64,000 nucleotides of DNA from Halopseudomonas sabulinigri (GCF_900105255.1 NZ_LT629763.1:3854001-3918000); one strand, 5' to 3'. Positions 1 to 11,974 are shown, counted from the stretch's first letter. Numbers and translations: made by a program. The notes: generated by a model not told the origin, from the letters alone.

Positions 1-1131
1 GCCAAGTGCTTCCGCGATGAAGACCTGCGCGCTGATCGTCAGCCCGAGTTCACGCAGATCGATATCGAAACCAGTTTCCTGGATGAAGCCGATATCATGG
101 GGTTGACCGAAGGCATGATTCGTCAACTGTTCAAGCAAGTGCTGGACGTGGAGTTGGGCGAGTTCCCGCACATGACCTTTGCAGAGGCCATGCGTCGTTA
201 TGGCTCTGACAAACCTGATCTGCGTAACCCGTTGGAACTGGTAGACGTCGCGGATCAACTGGCTGGCGTCGAGTTCAAGGTATTCAGTGGTCCGGCAAAC
301 GATCCCAAGGGCCGAGTTGCAGCGCTTCGCGTGCCGGGCGGGGCCAGCATGCCGCGTAAACAAATTGACGACTACACCAAGTTTGTTGGTATCTACGGCG
401 CCAAAGGCTTGGCTTACATCAAGGTCAACGAGCGCGCCAAGGGGCTGGAAGGCTTGCAGTCGCCGATCGTCAAATTCATTCCTGAAGATAACCTTGAGGT
501 GATTCTGGATCGTGTGGGCGCGGTTGATGGCGATATCGTCTTCTTCGGTGCCGACAAGGCCAAGGTCGTTTCAGAGGCGCTGGGCGCGCTGCGCATCAAG
601 CTGGGCACCGATCTGGAGCTGCTGACCTGTGAATGGGCTCCGCTCTGGGTTGTCGATTTCCCGATGTTCGAAGAGAACGACGATGGTTCGCTATCGGCGC
701 TGCACCACCCCTTCACGGCGCCGAAGTGCTCGCCCGAAGCGCTGCAGGCGGAACCGGCGACTGCGCTGTCGCGCGCCTATGACATGGTGCTCAACGGCAC
801 CGAGCTGGGTGGCGGCTCCATTCGTATTCACCGTAAGGAAATGCAGCAGGCAGTATTCAATATTCTGGGTATCAGCCCGGAAGAACAGCAGGAGAAGTTT
901 GGCTTCCTGCTCGATGCGCTCAAGTTTGGCGCGCCGCCACACGGTGGTCTGGCCTTCGGTCTGGATCGTCTGGTGATGCTGGTGACTGGCGCGCAGTCGA
1001 TTCGTGAAGTGATCGCCTTCCCGAAAACCCAGAGCGCCGCGTGCGTGATGACCCAGGCGCCCGGCCTGGTCGACAACAAGGCGCTGCGGGAGCTGAGCAT
1101 TCGTCTGCGCGAGCAGACCAAGGTCGAGTAA
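1..1131 (+). CDS. aspS: Aspartyl-tRNA synthetase (5' part missing)
   Basis: Charges tRNA-Asp with aspartate in the cytoplasm. The frame is open from base 1, so the gene starts before the window; 376 residues of a family of about 590 are visible. They hold the class II catalytic core, beginning with the motif 2 region (CFRDED, residues 4-9) and ending with motif 3 ([12 protein letters not shown], near residue 320), with the bacterial GAD insertion domain in between. The C-terminal part ([12 protein letters not shown]) is typical of bacterial AspRS. It stops with TAA, and yebC follows on the same strand, an order I recall from Pseudomonas. Confidence 0.97.
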   Translation, partial: AKCFRDEDLRADRQPEFTQIDIETSFLDEADIMGLTEGMIRQLFKQVLDVELGEFPHMTFAEAMRRYGSDKPDLRNPLELVDVADQLAGVEFKVFSGPANDPKGRVAALRVPGGASMPRKQIDDYTKFVGIYGAKGLAYIKVNERAKGLEGLQSPIVKFIPEDNLEVILDRVGAVDGDIVFFGADKAKVVSEALGALRIKLGTDLELLTCEWAPLWVVDFPMFEENDDGSLSALHHPFTAPKCSPEALQAEPATALSRAYDMVLNGTELGGGSIRIHRKEMQQAVFNILGISPEEQQEKFGFLLDALKFGAPPHGGLAFGLDRLVMLVTGAQSIREVIAFPKTQSAACVMTQAPGLVDNKALRELSIRLREQTKVE

Positions 1132-1140
1132 TAGGTAAAC

Positions 1141-1163
1141 CTGCCCCGTCGCTGATGGGGCAG
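1141..1163. other. Inverted repeat between aspS and yebC
   Basis: A 7-bp perfect stem (CTGCCCC/GGGGCAG) with a 9-nt loop lies just after aspS. No T-run follows, so it is not a convincing intrinsic terminator. It could be a processing or attenuation hairpin between aspS and yebC. Confidence 0.4.
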
Positions 1164-1196
1164 TGCAAGGCATTCCGGATACTGGAGTCGAGGTTT

Positions 1197-1943
1197 ATGG
1201 CCGGTCATTCCAAATGGGCCAATATCAAGCACCGCAAGGCCGCGCAGGATGCCAAGCGGGGCAAGATTTTCACCAAGCTGATTCGTGAGCTGACGGTAGC
1301 AGCCAAGGTAGGCGGCGGCAATCCGGCGGATAATCCGCGGTTGCGCACGGCAGTGGACAAGGCGCTGGCGGCCAACATGACCCGCGATACGGTTGATCGT
1401 GCCATCGCCCGCGGCGCCGGCAGCAACGACGCCGACAATATGGAAGAGCTGACCTACGAAGGTTACGGCGCCGGCGGCGTTGCTATTCTGGTGGAGGCAA
1501 TGACCGATAATCGTAATCGTACGGTCAGCGAGGTGCGCCATGCTTTCAACAAGTGCGGTGGTAACCTGGGGACCGATGGGTCAGTAGCCTATCTGTTTAC
1601 CCGGCGTGGGCAGATTACCTTTGCACCTGGCATTGATGAGGACGCCCTGATGGAGGCGGCTCTGGAGTCCGGGGCTGAGGATGTTGTTGGCAATGAGGAC
1701 GGCTCCTTCGAGGTTTTTACGCGCTTCGAAGAGTTTGGCGCGGTCCGCGATGGCCTGGAGGCGGCTGGCTTTGTCGGTGAGTCAGCCGATCTGGCAATGA
1801 TCCCCAGTACCACCGCTGAGCTTGATCTGGATACGGCGGAAAAGATCGTTCGCTTGGTGGATATGCTGGAGGACTTGGATGATGTGCAGAACGTCTACTC
1901 CAATGCCGAGATCAGCGACGAAATCTTGGAGCAGCTCGGCTGA
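1197..1943 (+). CDS. yebC: YebC/TACO1-family protein
   Basis: A 248-aa member of the YebC family, described as DNA-binding transcriptional regulators and more recently as ribosome-associated factors that help translation of proline-rich stretches. The start is set by the family's N-terminus, [14 protein letters not shown]; the frame is open further upstream without family similarity. Conserved blocks include the [12 protein letters not shown] region near residue 40 and [10 protein letters not shown] near residue 90. The gene lies between aspS and ruvC, the usual place in pseudomonads, and is followed by a strong terminator. Confidence 0.95.
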   Translation: MAGHSKWANIKHRKAAQDAKRGKIFTKLIRELTVAAKVGGGNPADNPRLRTAVDKALAANMTRDTVDRAIARGAGSNDADNMEELTYEGYGAGGVAILVEAMTDNRNRTVSEVRHAFNKCGGNLGTDGSVAYLFTRRGQITFAPGIDEDALMEAALESGAEDVVGNEDGSFEVFTRFEEFGAVRDGLEAAGFVGESADLAMIPSTTAELDLDTAEKIVRLVDMLEDLDDVQNVYSNAEISDEILEQLG

Positions 1944-1967
1944 TCCTGGCGTAGACTCTGACCCGAG

Positions 1968-1991
1968 GGGAGGCTGCTGCCTCCCTTTTTT
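1968..1991 (+). terminator. Intrinsic terminator after yebC
   Basis: Stem GGGAGG/CCTCCC with a CTGCTG loop, followed directly by six T residues. It separates the aspS-yebC unit from ruvCAB. Confidence 0.85.
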
Positions 1992-2072
1992 ATAGCAAAC
2001 TCTTTTATGGTAACCGCTCTGGTCTGAAGACGCTTCGGATGGGCGACATTGGATGGCAGAGGCAGCGGCGCA

Positions 2073-2600
2073 ATGGCAGTGATTCTCGGGATTGATCCCG
2101 GTTCGCGTATTACCGGCTTCGGCATCGTGAAGCTCCAGGCGGGGCGCTGTGAGTACGTTACTTCCGGTTGTATTCGGTTGGGTGACGGCCCTTTTCCGGA
2201 TCGCCTGCAAAAAATCTTCCAGTACCTGAGTGAGCTGATTGCTCAGTATCAACCCACTGTCGTCAGTATCGAGCAAGTGTTTCTGGCCCGTAACCCGGAT
2301 TCGGCCTTGAAGTTGGGGCAGGCGCGCGGGGCTGCTATCGTCGCGGCTGTCAACGCGGGACTGGCGGTGAATGAATACAGCGCTCGGCAGGTAAAGCAAT
2401 CGGTGGTCGGGACCGGCGCGGCCGACAAAAAGCAGGTGCAGCATATGGTGGCTCAGCTGCTGGGGTTAGGCGGTACGCCGCAGGCCGATGCAGCGGATGC
2501 GTTGGCTATCGCGCTCTGTCACGCGCACCTGAGTGGCGTGCAGCAACAGCTGGGTAACGCGGCGCTGGCGATGCGCTCCGGGCGGTTGCGTCGACGTTGA
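2073..2600 (+). CDS. ruvC: Holliday junction endonuclease RuvC
   Basis: Resolves Holliday junctions by symmetrical nicking, acting with RuvAB. The protein is 175 aa, the usual length. The RNase H-like fold opens with [14 protein letters not shown], which contains the first catalytic Asp; further acidic residues lie in [10 protein letters not shown] (near residue 67) and the [12 protein letters not shown] block near residue 140. The ATG at 2073 is chosen because family members start a few residues before ILGIDPG and an AGAGG ribosome site sits ten bases upstream; a TTG at 2049 would add eight residues. Confidence 0.96.
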   Translation: MAVILGIDPGSRITGFGIVKLQAGRCEYVTSGCIRLGDGPFPDRLQKIFQYLSELIAQYQPTVVSIEQVFLARNPDSALKLGQARGAAIVAAVNAGLAVNEYSARQVKQSVVGTGAADKKQVQHMVAQLLGLGGTPQADAADALAIALCHAHLSGVQQQLGNAALAMRSGRLRRR

Positions 2601-2635
2601 AACCAAATAAGTGGGTATAACAGGAGAACAGCTGA

Positions 2636-3238
2636 GTGATAGGTCGACTGACCGGTGTCTTGCTGGAGAAGCAGCCGCCGCATATTGTGTTGGACGTGCA
2701 GGGCGTGGGCTATGAACTCGATGCACCCATGAGCACTTTCTACCTGTTGCCGGCGTTGGGTGAGCGCGTAACCCTGCACACCCATATGGTGGTGCGCGAG
2801 GATGCTCAGCTGCTCTACGCTTTTGCCGACAAGCGTGGCCGCGAGCTGTTTCGCGAGTTGATTCGGCTCAACGGTGTTGGGCCCAAGCTGGCCCTGGCGC
2901 TGATGTCGGGCATGGATGTGGACGAGTTGGTCATGGCGGTGCAGCACCAGGACGTCACTGCGCTGGTCAGGGTGCCCGGGGTCGGTAAAAAGACTGCCGA
3001 GCGTCTGTTGATCGAACTGCGCGACCGGTTCAAGGCCTGGGAGGCCGCCCCGGGCAGCCTGCCGTTGGTTACCGGAGCGCCGACCACTACCGCGGCCAAG
3101 CCTAGCGCCGATGCCGTCAGTGCGCTGATTTCTCTGGGCTACAAGCCGCAGGAGGCCAGCAAGGCTGTCTCTGCTGTTGATGAAGCCGGACTCTCAAGCG
3201 AAGAGTTGATTCGCCGTGCACTCAAGGGCATGGTGTAA
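2636..3238 (+). CDS. ruvA: Holliday junction branch-migration protein RuvA
   Basis: Tetrameric junction-binding subunit that loads the RuvB motor. The protein is 200 aa with a GTG start (MIGRLTG) after an AGGAG site. It has the N-terminal OB-like domain, helix-hairpin-helix motifs ([13 protein letters not shown] and [13 protein letters not shown], near residues 78 and 113) and a C-terminal RuvB-contacting domain ([16 protein letters not shown], near residue 160). It lies 35 bases after ruvC and 33 before ruvB, consistent with one operon. Confidence 0.96.
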   Translation: MIGRLTGVLLEKQPPHIVLDVQGVGYELDAPMSTFYLLPALGERVTLHTHMVVREDAQLLYAFADKRGRELFRELIRLNGVGPKLALALMSGMDVDELVMAVQHQDVTALVRVPGVGKKTAERLLIELRDRFKAWEAAPGSLPLVTGAPTTTAAKPSADAVSALISLGYKPQEASKAVSAVDEAGLSSEELIRRALKGMV

Positions 3239-3271
3239 GCAGCCCGCACGACCCACCACGATGGACATCGC

Positions 3272-4333
3272 ATGCTTGAAGAAGACCGTTTGATTGCCGC
3301 TACCCCGCGGCAACAGGAAGAGGTGATTGATCGGGCGATTCGCCCGCTCAAACTGGCCGAATACATTGGCCAGCCGGCCGTGCGCGAGCAGATGGAGCTG
3401 TTTATCAAGGCCGCCAAGGGGCGCGGCGAAGCGCTGGATCATGTGCTTATCTTCGGCCCGCCGGGCCTGGGCAAGACAACTCTTGCCAATATCATTGCCC
3501 AGGAAATGGGTGCGAAGATCAAAAGCACCTCCGGGCCGGTGCTGGAGCGTGCTGGCGATCTGGCCGCGCTGCTGACCAATCTGGAAGCCGGGGACGTGTT
3601 GTTCGTTGATGAAATCCATCGTCTTTCACCTGTGGTAGAGGAGATTCTCTATCCGGCGATGGAGGACTACCAGCTCGATATCATGATTGGCGAAGGTCCC
3701 GCTGCGCGTTCCATCAAGCTGGACTTGCCCCCGTTTACCCTGGTGGGCGCCACCACCCGCGCTGGCATGCTGACCAATCCACTGCGTGACCGTTTTGGTA
3801 TTGTGCAGCGTCTGGAGTTCTATGGTGTTGATGATCTGGCAACTATTGTCGGGCGCTCGGCCGGCATTCTCGGCCTGGAAATGGATCCGGCCGGAGCGCG
3901 TGAAATTGCGCGCCGCTCACGCGGCACGCCGCGTATCGCCAACCGCCTGTTACGCCGTGTGCGGGACTTTGCCGAAGTACGCAGCCAAGGGGCGATTACC
4001 CGCGAAGTCGCTGACAAGGCGCTGAATTTGCTGGATGTTGACGAGCAAGGTTTTGATCATATGGATCGGCGCCTGCTGCTGACCATGATCGACAAGTTTG
4101 ACGGCGGTCCTGTGGGTATAGATAACCTGGCCGCCGCCATCAGCGAGGAAAGGCACACTATCGAGGATGTGCTGGAGCCCTATCTGATCCAGCAGGGCTT
4201 TATTATGCGCACGCCACGCGGGCGGGTGGTAACCAGGCACGCCTACCTGCATTTCGGCCTGAATCTGCCGAGCCGCATGGCGCCCTTGTCGGCTGACCTG
4301 TTCGACGACCCGGCGGCGCCGGATTCCCCCTGA
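3272..4333 (+). CDS. ruvB: Holliday junction helicase RuvB
   Basis: Hexameric AAA+ ATPase that drives branch migration with RuvA. The 353-aa protein shows Walker A ([11 protein letters not shown], near residue 65), Walker B (LFVDEIHRL, near residue 112), sensor 1 (GATTRAG, near 157), an arginine-finger region, and a C-terminal winged helix ending in TPRGRVVT. It is the last gene of ruvCAB; an AT-rich 61-bp gap precedes ybgC. Confidence 0.97.
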   Translation: MLEEDRLIAATPRQQEEVIDRAIRPLKLAEYIGQPAVREQMELFIKAAKGRGEALDHVLIFGPPGLGKTTLANIIAQEMGAKIKSTSGPVLERAGDLAALLTNLEAGDVLFVDEIHRLSPVVEEILYPAMEDYQLDIMIGEGPAARSIKLDLPPFTLVGATTRAGMLTNPLRDRFGIVQRLEFYGVDDLATIVGRSAGILGLEMDPAGAREIARRSRGTPRIANRLLRRVRDFAEVRSQGAITREVADKALNLLDVDEQGFDHMDRRLLLTMIDKFDGGPVGIDNLAAAISEERHTIEDVLEPYLIQQGFIMRTPRGRVVTRHAYLHFGLNLPSRMAPLSADLFDDPAAPDSP

Positions 4334-4394
4334 AAAAATATTTTACAAATAGCGAGTTTGCCCACTATGCAAAACGTCAACTTGGCTCTACATT

Positions 4395-4844
4395 ATGCGC
4401 GTTGAACGTCCAGGGCCGCCATTCGTGCTGAAAGCCCGCGTCTACTTTGAAGATACCGATGCCGGTGGCATCGTCTACTACGTTAATTATCTTAAGTTTA
4501 TGGAGCGTGCGCGGACGGAGCTGGTCCGCACTCTTGGGTTTGATCAAAGTGCTTTGCAAAGAGAGAACGTCATCTTTGTTGTGCACTCTGTGACGGCACG
4601 CTACCACGCGCCTGCTCGACTCGATGATGAACTTGTCGTCTCTGCGGCTGTCTTGGAAACCAAGCGTGCAAGTATTCGCTTTCGCCAGCAAGTTACTCGG
4701 GCGGATGGCGACTTGCTGTGTGAAGGCGAGGTTCTGGTGGCGTGCGTCAGTGCTGACCGTTACCGGCCGCGGGCGATACCTGAGAGCATGCGCACCGCCT
4801 TTGAAAACTGGGCGCAAGCCGATAAAGACGTAGGGAACCCATGA
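4395..4844 (+). CDS. ybgC: Tol-Pal associated acyl-CoA thioesterase YbgC
   Basis: Hot-dog fold thioesterase of 149 aa and usual first gene of the tol-pal cluster. The 4-hydroxybenzoyl-CoA-thioesterase type active site is seen in [16 protein letters not shown] (residues 17-32) with its catalytic Asp. In other bacteria it hydrolyses acyl-CoA or acyl-ACP and is linked to phospholipid metabolism. tolQ starts 21 bases downstream, so it is probably co-transcribed with the Tol genes. Confidence 0.94.
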   Translation: MRVERPGPPFVLKARVYFEDTDAGGIVYYVNYLKFMERARTELVRTLGFDQSALQRENVIFVVHSVTARYHAPARLDDELVVSAAVLETKRASIRFRQQVTRADGDLLCEGEVLVACVSADRYRPRAIPESMRTAFENWAQADKDVGNP

Positions 4845-4865
4845 GTAAGCGAGGAGTGGTAAAGC

Positions 4866-5552
<687 letters not shown>

Positions 5553-5564
5553 GGTGGAGTAGTT

Positions 5565-6017
5565 ATGTCGATGCACATGCAGGGCCGTCGCCAGAAGCGC
5601 AAACCGGTCGCCGAGATGAATGTCGTGCCTTACATCGACGTCATGTTGGTGTTGCTGGTGATCTTCATGGTGACCGCACCCATGCTGAACCAGGGCGTCA
5701 AGGTCGATCTTCCACAGGTGTCCAGCGAGGTGCTGCCTTCGGACAGCAATCAGCAGGTGCTGACGCTGTCGGTACTGGCTGACGGCAGTTATTACTGGAA
5801 TCTGGGCGAAGCCGTAGATACCGAGAATCAGACCGACAGTGCCGTGTCACTGGAGGCAATGACCGAAGGCGTGACCAAAATCATGCGCGCCAAGCCGGAC
5901 ACCCTGGTGTATATCCGCGGTGACAAGGCAGCAAACTACGGTGTGATCATGACCGCGATGGGCGCGCTGCAGCAGGCTGGTGTGCCGAACGTTGGCCTGA
6001 TCACAGAGGCGCCGTGA
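5565..6017 (+). CDS. tolR: TolR motor subunit
   Basis: ExbD/TolR-family protein of 150 aa with a short cytoplasmic N-terminus, one membrane helix carrying the functional Asp (VVPYIDVMLVLLVIFM, residues 21-36) and a periplasmic domain. It partners with TolQ. It starts 12 bases after tolQ, and its stop overlaps the tolA start by four bases (GTGA), indicating translational coupling. Confidence 0.96.
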   Translation: MSMHMQGRRQKRKPVAEMNVVPYIDVMLVLLVIFMVTAPMLNQGVKVDLPQVSSEVLPSDSNQQVLTLSVLADGSYYWNLGEAVDTENQTDSAVSLEAMTEGVTKIMRAKPDTLVYIRGDKAANYGVIMTAMGALQQAGVPNVGLITEAP

Positions 6018-7084
6018 ATACGCCAGAGAACCGCCGGCGGGTAGATACGCCCGGGCGTTATTCAGCGCCGTTGCTGAAAGCCCTGGCGGTGCATTTGGCA
6101 GTCGCCATTTTGTTGTTTGCCTCGTTCGCGACTGCGCCCAGCTTTGAGCCGGCCAGGCCGATTGTGCAGGCGACCCTGGTGCAACTTGACTCGATGAGTC
6201 CGGCGACCACGCAGACCGACCAGAAGATTGCTGGCGAAGCGCAGCGCACTGCTGCACAGCGCCATGAAGCTGAAGAGCTGGAGCGCAGGAAGCAGGAGCA
6301 ACAACAGCAGGAACAAAAGCAAAAGCAGCAAGAGGCTCAGCGCGCCGCGGCAGAGCAGGCGCAGAAGGCGCAAGAGCAGGAACAGAAAGCCGCCGAAGCA
6401 GCGGCCGCTGATGCAGCCAAGGCAAAGAGCGAGGCTGAAGCAAAAGCCAAAGCGGAAGCTGAGGCCCAGCGCAAGGCGGCGGAAGTCGCCGCCGCGAAGA
6501 AGCGCGAAGAGGCAGAGCGCGCTGCCGAGGCAGAGGCAGCGAAAAAGCGTGCTGAAGCAGAAGCGGCCCGCAAAAAGGCGGAAGAAGAGGCCAAGCGCAA
6601 GGCGCAGGCCGAAGCAGACGCGAAGCGCAAAGCCGCGGAGGCGGCAGAAGCGAAGAAACGTGCCGAGGCTGACGCTGCCCGCAAGGCACAGGAAGATGCC
6701 AAAGCCAAGGCGTTGGCTGATCTGCTTGCGGACGAAACGCAGTATCAGCAGGCGCAGGCGGACCGACCTGGGGATCAGGTGGCAGCCAGTTATGATGACG
6801 TAATTCGTCGTTACGTGAGTGAGCAGTGGCGCAGGCCGCCGACCGCACGTAACGGCATGGTGGTTGAGGTTCAGTTGAGCATGTTGCCTACGGGGCAAAT
6901 TACCGACGTGGTGGTCACCCGCTCCAGCGGCGACCCCGGGTTTGATCAATCCGCGGTGCAGGCCGTTCGAAATGTGGGCCGAATCCCGGAAATGCAGACG
7001 CTATCGCGCGATAATCCCGCAGCATTTGACCGTATGTACAGACAACGGCTGTTGCGCTTCAAACCAGAGGATCTGGCATTCTGA
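6014..7084 (+). CDS. tolA: TolA periplasm-spanning protein
   Basis: The 356-aa link between the TolQR motor and Pal/TolB. It has an N-terminal membrane helix (near residues 20-40), a very long Ala/Lys/Glu-rich helical domain (about residues 75-235) and a C-terminal globular domain (from [13 protein letters not shown], near 258) that contacts TolB and Pal. The GTG start overlaps the tolR end. The biased composition of domain II creates long spurious open frames on the other strand. Confidence 0.95.
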   Translation: MNTPENRRRVDTPGRYSAPLLKALAVHLAVAILLFASFATAPSFEPARPIVQATLVQLDSMSPATTQTDQKIAGEAQRTAAQRHEAEELERRKQEQQQQEQKQKQQEAQRAAAEQAQKAQEQEQKAAEAAAADAAKAKSEAEAKAKAEAEAQRKAAEVAAAKKREEAERAAEAEAAKKRAEAEAARKKAEEEAKRKAQAEADAKRKAAEAAEAKKRAEADAARKAQEDAKAKALADLLADETQYQQAQADRPGDQVAASYDDVIRRYVSEQWRRPPTARNGMVVEVQLSMLPTGQITDVVVTRSSGDPGFDQSAVQAVRNVGRIPEMQTLSRDNPAAFDRMYRQRLLRFKPEDLAF

Positions 7085-8388
7085 TGAAACGATTCACGCA
7101 AGCATTGATTGCAGTGATTGCACTGTGTACGGCGCAACTGACGTTGGCACAGGATGCGATTGAAATTACCAAGGGTAGCGATAAGGCCACGCCGATCGCG
7201 GTAGTGCCTTTTGGCTGGCAAGGTAGTGCACCCTTGCCGGAAGACCTGGCGCAAATCAGCGCTAACGATTTACGCAATACCGGCATGTTCGCGCCTATGG
7301 AGCGCAACAATATGCTGAGTTACCCGGTCCGCGCAGAAGAAATCAATGCGCGCGATTGGAAAATGATCGGCGTGGATTACGTGGTCGTCGGGCAGGTTAG
7401 CAATCAGCCTGGAACAGATCGCTACGAGCTGAACTACAGTCTTTACAGCATCCTGCGTGAGCAGGTTTTGCTGGCCAAGACGGTGAGCGGTACCAAGGCG
7501 CAATTGCGTGACATGGCCCATCACCTGAGTGACGAGGTGTTCGAAGAGATTACCGGCATAAAGGGTGCGTTCAACACCAAGCTGCTGTATGTGGCTGCAG
7601 AGCGCTTCTCCGCCGATAATACGCGCTACACACTGCAGCGCTCGGATTATGATGGTGCGCGCGCCTCTACCTTGTTGCAGTCACGCGAGCCGATTCTGAG
7701 TCCGTCTTATGCCCCGGACGGTCAGCGTATTGCCTATGTGTCTTTTGAGTCGCGTCGTCCGGAAATCTATGTGCATTACATCCAGACCGGTCGCCGCGAG
7801 CGTATTACCAATTTTGAAGGCCTGAACGGAGCGCCCGCCTGGTCGCCAGATGGCAATCGCCTGGCCTTTGTACTGTCGCGAGACGGGAATCCCGAGATTT
7901 ACGTGATGGATCTGGGCAGCAAGCAGCTGCGTCGCATCACCAACCACTTTTCGATCGATACCGAGCCAAGCTGGATGGATAACAGCACCATCGCCTTTAC
8001 CTCGGATCGCGGCGGCAAGCCGCAGATTTACAAACAGAACATTAATGGTGGCTCCACTGAGCGCCTGACTTTTGTTGGTAACTACAACGCCAACGCAAAA
8101 CTTTCCGTGGATGGGCGCACCATGGTGATGGTGCACCGCCAGGAAGGTTACCGTAATTTTCAGATTGCTACTCAAGACCTCAAACGGGGCAATCTGAGGG
8201 TTTTAACAGAAACGTCTTTGGATGAGTCGCCTACTGTCTCACCCAACGGCACTATGTTAATTTATGCTACCCGTCAACAGGGACGGGGCGTACTCATGCT
8301 GGTATCGACAAATGGTCGTGCACGCTCGGAAATTCCGACGCAGTTCACAGACCTGCGCGTACCGTCATGGTCCCCTTACCTGCCATAG
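7084..8388 (+). CDS. tolB: TolB periplasmic beta-propeller
   Basis: Periplasmic protein of 434 aa that binds Pal and TolA. It has a signal peptide ([22 protein letters not shown]) with cleavage expected near residue 22, an N-terminal domain and a six-bladed propeller with repeated SPDG-type WD40-like turns ([29 protein letters not shown]). The start overlaps the tolA stop by one base. Confidence 0.97.
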   Translation: MKRFTQALIAVIALCTAQLTLAQDAIEITKGSDKATPIAVVPFGWQGSAPLPEDLAQISANDLRNTGMFAPMERNNMLSYPVRAEEINARDWKMIGVDYVVVGQVSNQPGTDRYELNYSLYSILREQVLLAKTVSGTKAQLRDMAHHLSDEVFEEITGIKGAFNTKLLYVAAERFSADNTRYTLQRSDYDGARASTLLQSREPILSPSYAPDGQRIAYVSFESRRPEIYVHYIQTGRRERITNFEGLNGAPAWSPDGNRLAFVLSRDGNPEIYVMDLGSKQLRRITNHFSIDTEPSWMDNSTIAFTSDRGGKPQIYKQNINGGSTERLTFVGNYNANAKLSVDGRTMVMVHRQEGYRNFQIATQDLKRGNLRVLTETSLDESPTVSPNGTMLIYATRQQGRGVLMLVSTNGRARSEIPTQFTDLRVPSWSPYLP

Positions 8389-8428
8389 GGCGCACCAACA
8401 CTAAACCATATGGGGTTAATAGGAGTTC

Positions 8429-8938
8429 ATGATGGAAGTTATCAAGTTCGGTAAAATGGCTGCTCTGGTTGTCGCGTTCGGCGTTGTTGTAGGTTGTTCG
8501 TCCAAAGGCGGCGACGCTTCCGGCACTGGCGCAGTTGATCCTAACGCCGGTTACGGCGCAGGCACCTCTGGCGCAGGTATGGACAATGGCGTAAGCAGCG
8601 AAGAAGCCGCTCTGCGCGCCGTTACCACTTTCTACTTTGAGTACGACAGCTCCGAGCTGAAGCAGGAAGCCATGCGCTCCCTGGACGTTCACGCCAAGGA
8701 TCTGAAGTCTGCTGGCAACCGCGTTGTTCTGGAAGGCCACACTGACGAGCGCGGTACTCGTGAGTACAACATGGCTCTGGGCGAGCGTCGTGCTGCTGCC
8801 GTTCAGCGTTACCTGGTACTGCAAGGCGTTTCTCCTGCCCAGCTGGAACTGGTTTCCTACGGCGAAGAGAAGCCTGCTGCTATGGGTTCCAGCGAAGAAA
8901 GCATGGCTCAGAACCGTCGCGTAGAGCTGCGCAAGTAA
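8429..8938 (+). CDS. pal: Peptidoglycan-associated lipoprotein Pal
   Basis: Outer-membrane lipoprotein of 169 aa that anchors the envelope to peptidoglycan. The signal peptide ends in a lipobox with cysteine 23 (VVVGC), followed by a Gly/Ser/Ala linker and an OmpA-like domain (from [11 protein letters not shown]). The peptidoglycan-binding motif [14 protein letters not shown] is near residue 105, and the C-terminus reads NRRVELRK. An AGGAG site precedes the ATG. Confidence 0.97.
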   Translation: MMEVIKFGKMAALVVAFGVVVGCSSKGGDASGTGAVDPNAGYGAGTSGAGMDNGVSSEEAALRAVTTFYFEYDSSELKQEAMRSLDVHAKDLKSAGNRVVLEGHTDERGTREYNMALGERRAAAVQRYLVLQGVSPAQLELVSYGEEKPAAMGSSEESMAQNRRVELRK

Positions 8939-8951
8939 TAGAAGAGGTCTT

Positions 8952-9743
8952 ATGAAAGGTTTCAGAGGAGTAGTATTCGCCTGTTTGCTGGCGCCCCTCG
9001 GTGCTCTGGCGCAGGTGCCGGTGTCAGAAGGTGGCTCGGGTAACTCCGGCACCAACTATCCGGGCTCCTCTGTAGCCCCTCAGACCACGGCTGGCCTTTC
9101 CAGTGAAGGCCAGTTGTACCAACAGCTGTATCAGCTGCAGCAGGAAGTCACCATGCTGCGTGGTCTGCTTGAAGAGCAGGGCTACAAGCTGAAGCAGATG
9201 GAGCGTGACCAGCTGGACCGCTACGAAGATATTGACCGTAGGCTCTCCAGCAATAATTCCCCTGCACCCGCAGCCGATTCGGCTGTGGGTGGCGCTGCGC
9301 CGAGCGCGGCGACCGCACCGCCGGCCGATAATGCCAGCTCCGCCCAAGGCGCAGCTCCGGCCGACCCGGAACGAGAGAAGCTGCTTTACGACGCGTCCTT
9401 TGATCTGGTCAAAGCGCGTGAATTTGATAAGGCCGCCCAGGCTTTCACCGCCTTCCTGCGCCGTTACCCTGACAGTCAGTACGCGGGTAATGCCCAATAC
9501 TGGCTGGGTGAGGTATATCTGGTGCAGTCCGACCTGGAGTCCGCAGGCAAATCGTTTGCGCAGGTTATCAGTCGCTACCCCAACCATCGCAAGGAATCCG
9601 ATGCGATGTACAAGCTGGGTGAGGTTGAGCGCCGTCTGGGCCACGATGACAAGGCGCGTGACCTGTTTCAGCAGGTCGTCAGCAAGTATCCAGATTCCTC
9701 TGCGGCGCAGCTGGCTGGCCGCGAGTTGAACAATCTGAACTAA
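8952..9743 (+). CDS. cpoB: Cell-division coordinator CpoB (YbgF)
   Basis: Periplasmic protein of 263 aa that coordinates peptidoglycan synthesis with Tol-driven outer-membrane constriction. It has a signal peptide (cleavage near residue 20, after ALAQ), an N-terminal coiled coil rich in Gln/Leu (about residues 50-95), an Ala/Pro linker and C-terminal TPR repeats ([20 protein letters not shown], then [18 protein letters not shown]). It follows pal by 13 bases, the standard end of the tol-pal operon. Confidence 0.95.
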   Translation: MKGFRGVVFACLLAPLGALAQVPVSEGGSGNSGTNYPGSSVAPQTTAGLSSEGQLYQQLYQLQQEVTMLRGLLEEQGYKLKQMERDQLDRYEDIDRRLSSNNSPAPAADSAVGGAAPSAATAPPADNASSAQGAAPADPEREKLLYDASFDLVKAREFDKAAQAFTAFLRRYPDSQYAGNAQYWLGEVYLVQSDLESAGKSFAQVISRYPNHRKESDAMYKLGEVERRLGHDDKARDLFQQVVSKYPDSSAAQLAGRELNNLN

Positions 9744-9751
9744 GTCTCCGT

Positions 9752-9771
9752 GCAGCGGCGCCCGCCGCTGC
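9752..9771. other. GC-rich hairpin after cpoB
   Basis: Nine-base arms (GCAGCGGCG/CGCCGCTGC) with a two-base centre. There is no T-run, so it may be an mRNA 3' stabilising hairpin or a rho-dependent end rather than an intrinsic terminator. Confidence 0.4.
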
Positions 9772-9801
9772 AATCGTTATACCTTCCCGGGAGTTACCGG
9801 C

Positions 9802-10488
9802 ATGAACCCTTCGCCGTCGCGCGGCAAAGCCGTGGTGTTATTGTCCGGTGGCCTGGATTCCGCGACAGTATTGGCGTTGGCCCAGGCCGAAGGTTATCAG
9901 TGTTACAGCATGAGCTTCGATTATGGCCAGCGGCATCGTGCTGAACTCGACGCGGCCAAGGCGCTGGCACGCGCCGCCGGAGTTGTAGAGCACAAGGTCA
10001 TCGGGCTCGATCTCGACGGCATGGGTGGCTCCGCGCTGACCGACAGCACGCTGGCAGTTCCAGAGCAGCCGCAACCCGGTATCCCGGTGACCTACGTCCC
10101 TGCGCGCAACACGGTGTTTCTCGCCTTGGCGTTAGGCTGGGCTGAGGTGCTGGATGCGCAGGATATCTATATTGGGGTGAATGCGGTCGACTACTCCGGT
10201 TATCCTGATTGTCGGCCTGAATTTGTCAGTGCCTTCGAGCAGCTTGCCAATCTGGCAACCCGTGCCGGTGTGGAAGGGCGCCCGTTTCGTATTCAGGCGC
10301 CGCTGCAACACCTGAGCAAGGCGCAAATTGTCCAGGCGGGCAGTCGACTGGGCGTGGACTACGCACTGACAGTGTCATGCTATCAGGCGGATGACCACGG
10401 GCAGGCCTGCGGGTGTTGTGACAGTTGCCGATTGCGCGCAGAAGGTTTTGCGGCAGCCAATATGCCTGATCCGACGCGTTACCGCTAA
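9802..10488 (+). CDS. queC: 7-cyano-7-deazaguanine synthase QueC
   Basis: Makes preQ0 from 7-carboxy-7-deazaguanine with ATP and ammonia in queuosine biosynthesis. The 228-aa protein has the PP-loop ATP-pyrophosphatase motif [11 protein letters not shown] (residues 12-22) and the C-terminal zinc cysteines (C...CGCCDSC, near residues 193-214). The start is ATG 9802. In related genomes as I remember them queE sits just upstream; here only 58 bases separate cpoB from queC. Confidence 0.96.
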   Translation: MNPSPSRGKAVVLLSGGLDSATVLALAQAEGYQCYSMSFDYGQRHRAELDAAKALARAAGVVEHKVIGLDLDGMGGSALTDSTLAVPEQPQPGIPVTYVPARNTVFLALALGWAEVLDAQDIYIGVNAVDYSGYPDCRPEFVSAFEQLANLATRAGVEGRPFRIQAPLQHLSKAQIVQAGSRLGVDYALTVSCYQADDHGQACGCCDSCRLRAEGFAAANMPDPTRYR

Positions 10489-10556
10489 AGACGGCTGCAT
10501 GGTCAGAAAAGACTTGAATTTCAACGCTAAATCATTAATATAGCGCGCGTCCAAAC

Positions 10557-10632
10557 GGGTCGTTAGCTCAGTTGGTAGAGCAGTTGGCTTTTAACCAATT
10601 GGTCGTAGGTTCGAATCCTACACGACCCACCA
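10557..10632 (+). tRNA. tRNA-Lys (TTT)
   Basis: A 76-nt cloverleaf with the CCA end encoded. The acceptor stem pairs GGGTCGT with ACGACCC, the anticodon loop is CTTTTAA with TTT at 10590-10592, and the T-arm contains GGTTCGAATCC. It lies between queC and nadA. Confidence 0.97.
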
Positions 10633-10908
10633 TTTTGGACTTCCCTCGCGGTTACCGCAAAAATCTTCTCCCCCATTTTGATTGTCTGCCCGTACTCGGT
10701 GTTGTTGTCGCGCCTGTATTTTCCTCTCGCACAAGCGCTGTGCTCAATCGGTGACTTCCTCTTTGATGCAAGCCTTGCCCTGCGTGGATCTGACGCTCGC
10801 GGTTAGCTAGGACTGAGGTGCCCTGCGCCGGCGATCCTGTACCAGCGTCGACTTGTGGTTGGCGTGTTACAATCGCCGCCTACTGTTGTTCTCCGGACGG
10901 ATGAGAAT

Positions 10909-11967
10909 ATGTCGCAGATTTCCGAACGCCTGCTGGTGCAGGCACATCTAGATGCCAAGGCTCCTGCGCCCTTGAGTGATGCCGAAAAGGCCGATTACAA
11001 GGCGCGCATTGCGGCGTCGCTGAAAGCGCACAACGCCGTGCTGGTGGCACACTATTACACCGACCCGCTGTTACAGGAGCTGGCAGAAGAGACCGGCGGC
11101 TGCGTGTCTGACTCGTTGGAAATGGCGCGCTTCGGCCGCGATCATCCTGCCAGTACGCTGCTTGTGGCGGGCGTGCGCTTCATGGGTGAAACTGCAAAGA
11201 TTCTGAGCCCCGAGAAACGGGTGCTGATGCCCACGCTGGAAGCGACCTGCTCGCTGGATATCGGCTGTCCGATTGACGAGTTTTCCGCCTATTGCGATCA
11301 ACATCCGGACCGCACCGTCGTCGTTTATGCCAACACCTCCGCGGCGGTCAAGGCGCGCGCAGACTGGGTCGTCACCTCAAGCTGCGCGCTGCCCATTGTC
11401 GAGCACTTGATGGACAGGGGCGAAAAGATTCTCTGGGCACCGGACCAGCATCTGGGTAACTACATTCAGCGTGAAACCGGCGCCGATATGCTGCTGTGGG
11501 AAGGGTCCTGCATCGTGCATGAAGAGTTCAAGGCCAAGGCATTGGAGGATCTGCGCAAGGTCTATCCGGATGCCGCCGTACTGGTGCATCCCGAGTCGCC
11601 GCAGGCGGTAGTCGAACTGGCCGATGTGGTGGGTTCAACCAGTCAGTTGATCAAGGCGACGCAGGAACTGCCGAACCCGACCTTCATCGTGGCGACCGAC
11701 CGCGGCATTTTCTACAAGATGCAGCAGGCTGCGCCGGATCGTCTGTTGATCGACGCCCCGACCGCCGGTAACGGTGCGACCTGCCGCAGCTGCGCGCACT
11801 GTCCCTGGATGGCGATGAATACGTTGCCGCGGGTGCTGCAGAGCCTGGAACACGGCACTGACGAGATCATCGTTGACCCGCAGCTGATCCCGCGTGCCGT
11901 CAAGCCGCTGGATCGGATGCTGGATTTTACCCGTCTGGCCAGCATGGCGGTAAAAGGTAACGCCTGA
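10909..11967 (+). CDS. nadA: Quinolinate synthase A
   Basis: Condenses iminoaspartate with dihydroxyacetone phosphate to quinolinate, using a [4Fe-4S] cluster, in de novo NAD synthesis. The start MSQISERL gives 352 aa, the usual size; the frame is open 18 codons further upstream. Substrate residues are seen in [16 protein letters not shown]. Cluster cysteines lie in [11 protein letters not shown] (near residue 107), [11 protein letters not shown] (near 200) and [12 protein letters not shown] (near 295). Confidence 0.97.
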   Translation: MSQISERLLVQAHLDAKAPAPLSDAEKADYKARIAASLKAHNAVLVAHYYTDPLLQELAEETGGCVSDSLEMARFGRDHPASTLLVAGVRFMGETAKILSPEKRVLMPTLEATCSLDIGCPIDEFSAYCDQHPDRTVVVYANTSAAVKARADWVVTSSCALPIVEHLMDRGEKILWAPDQHLGNYIQRETGADMLLWEGSCIVHEEFKAKALEDLRKVYPDAAVLVHPESPQAVVELADVVGSTSQLIKATQELPNPTFIVATDRGIFYKMQQAAPDRLLIDAPTAGNGATCRSCAHCPWMAMNTLPRVLQSLEHGTDEIIVDPQLIPRAVKPLDRMLDFTRLASMAVKGNA

Positions 11968-11974
11968 GGAGTAG

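Noticed and set aside
1041..1196. N-terminal extension of yebC
   Set aside because: The family start MAGHSKW is at 1197; the extension overlaps aspS and has no similarity.
6062..6949. Long minus-strand frames opposite tolA
   Set aside because: Caused by the Ala/Lys/Glu-rich composition of tolA domain II.
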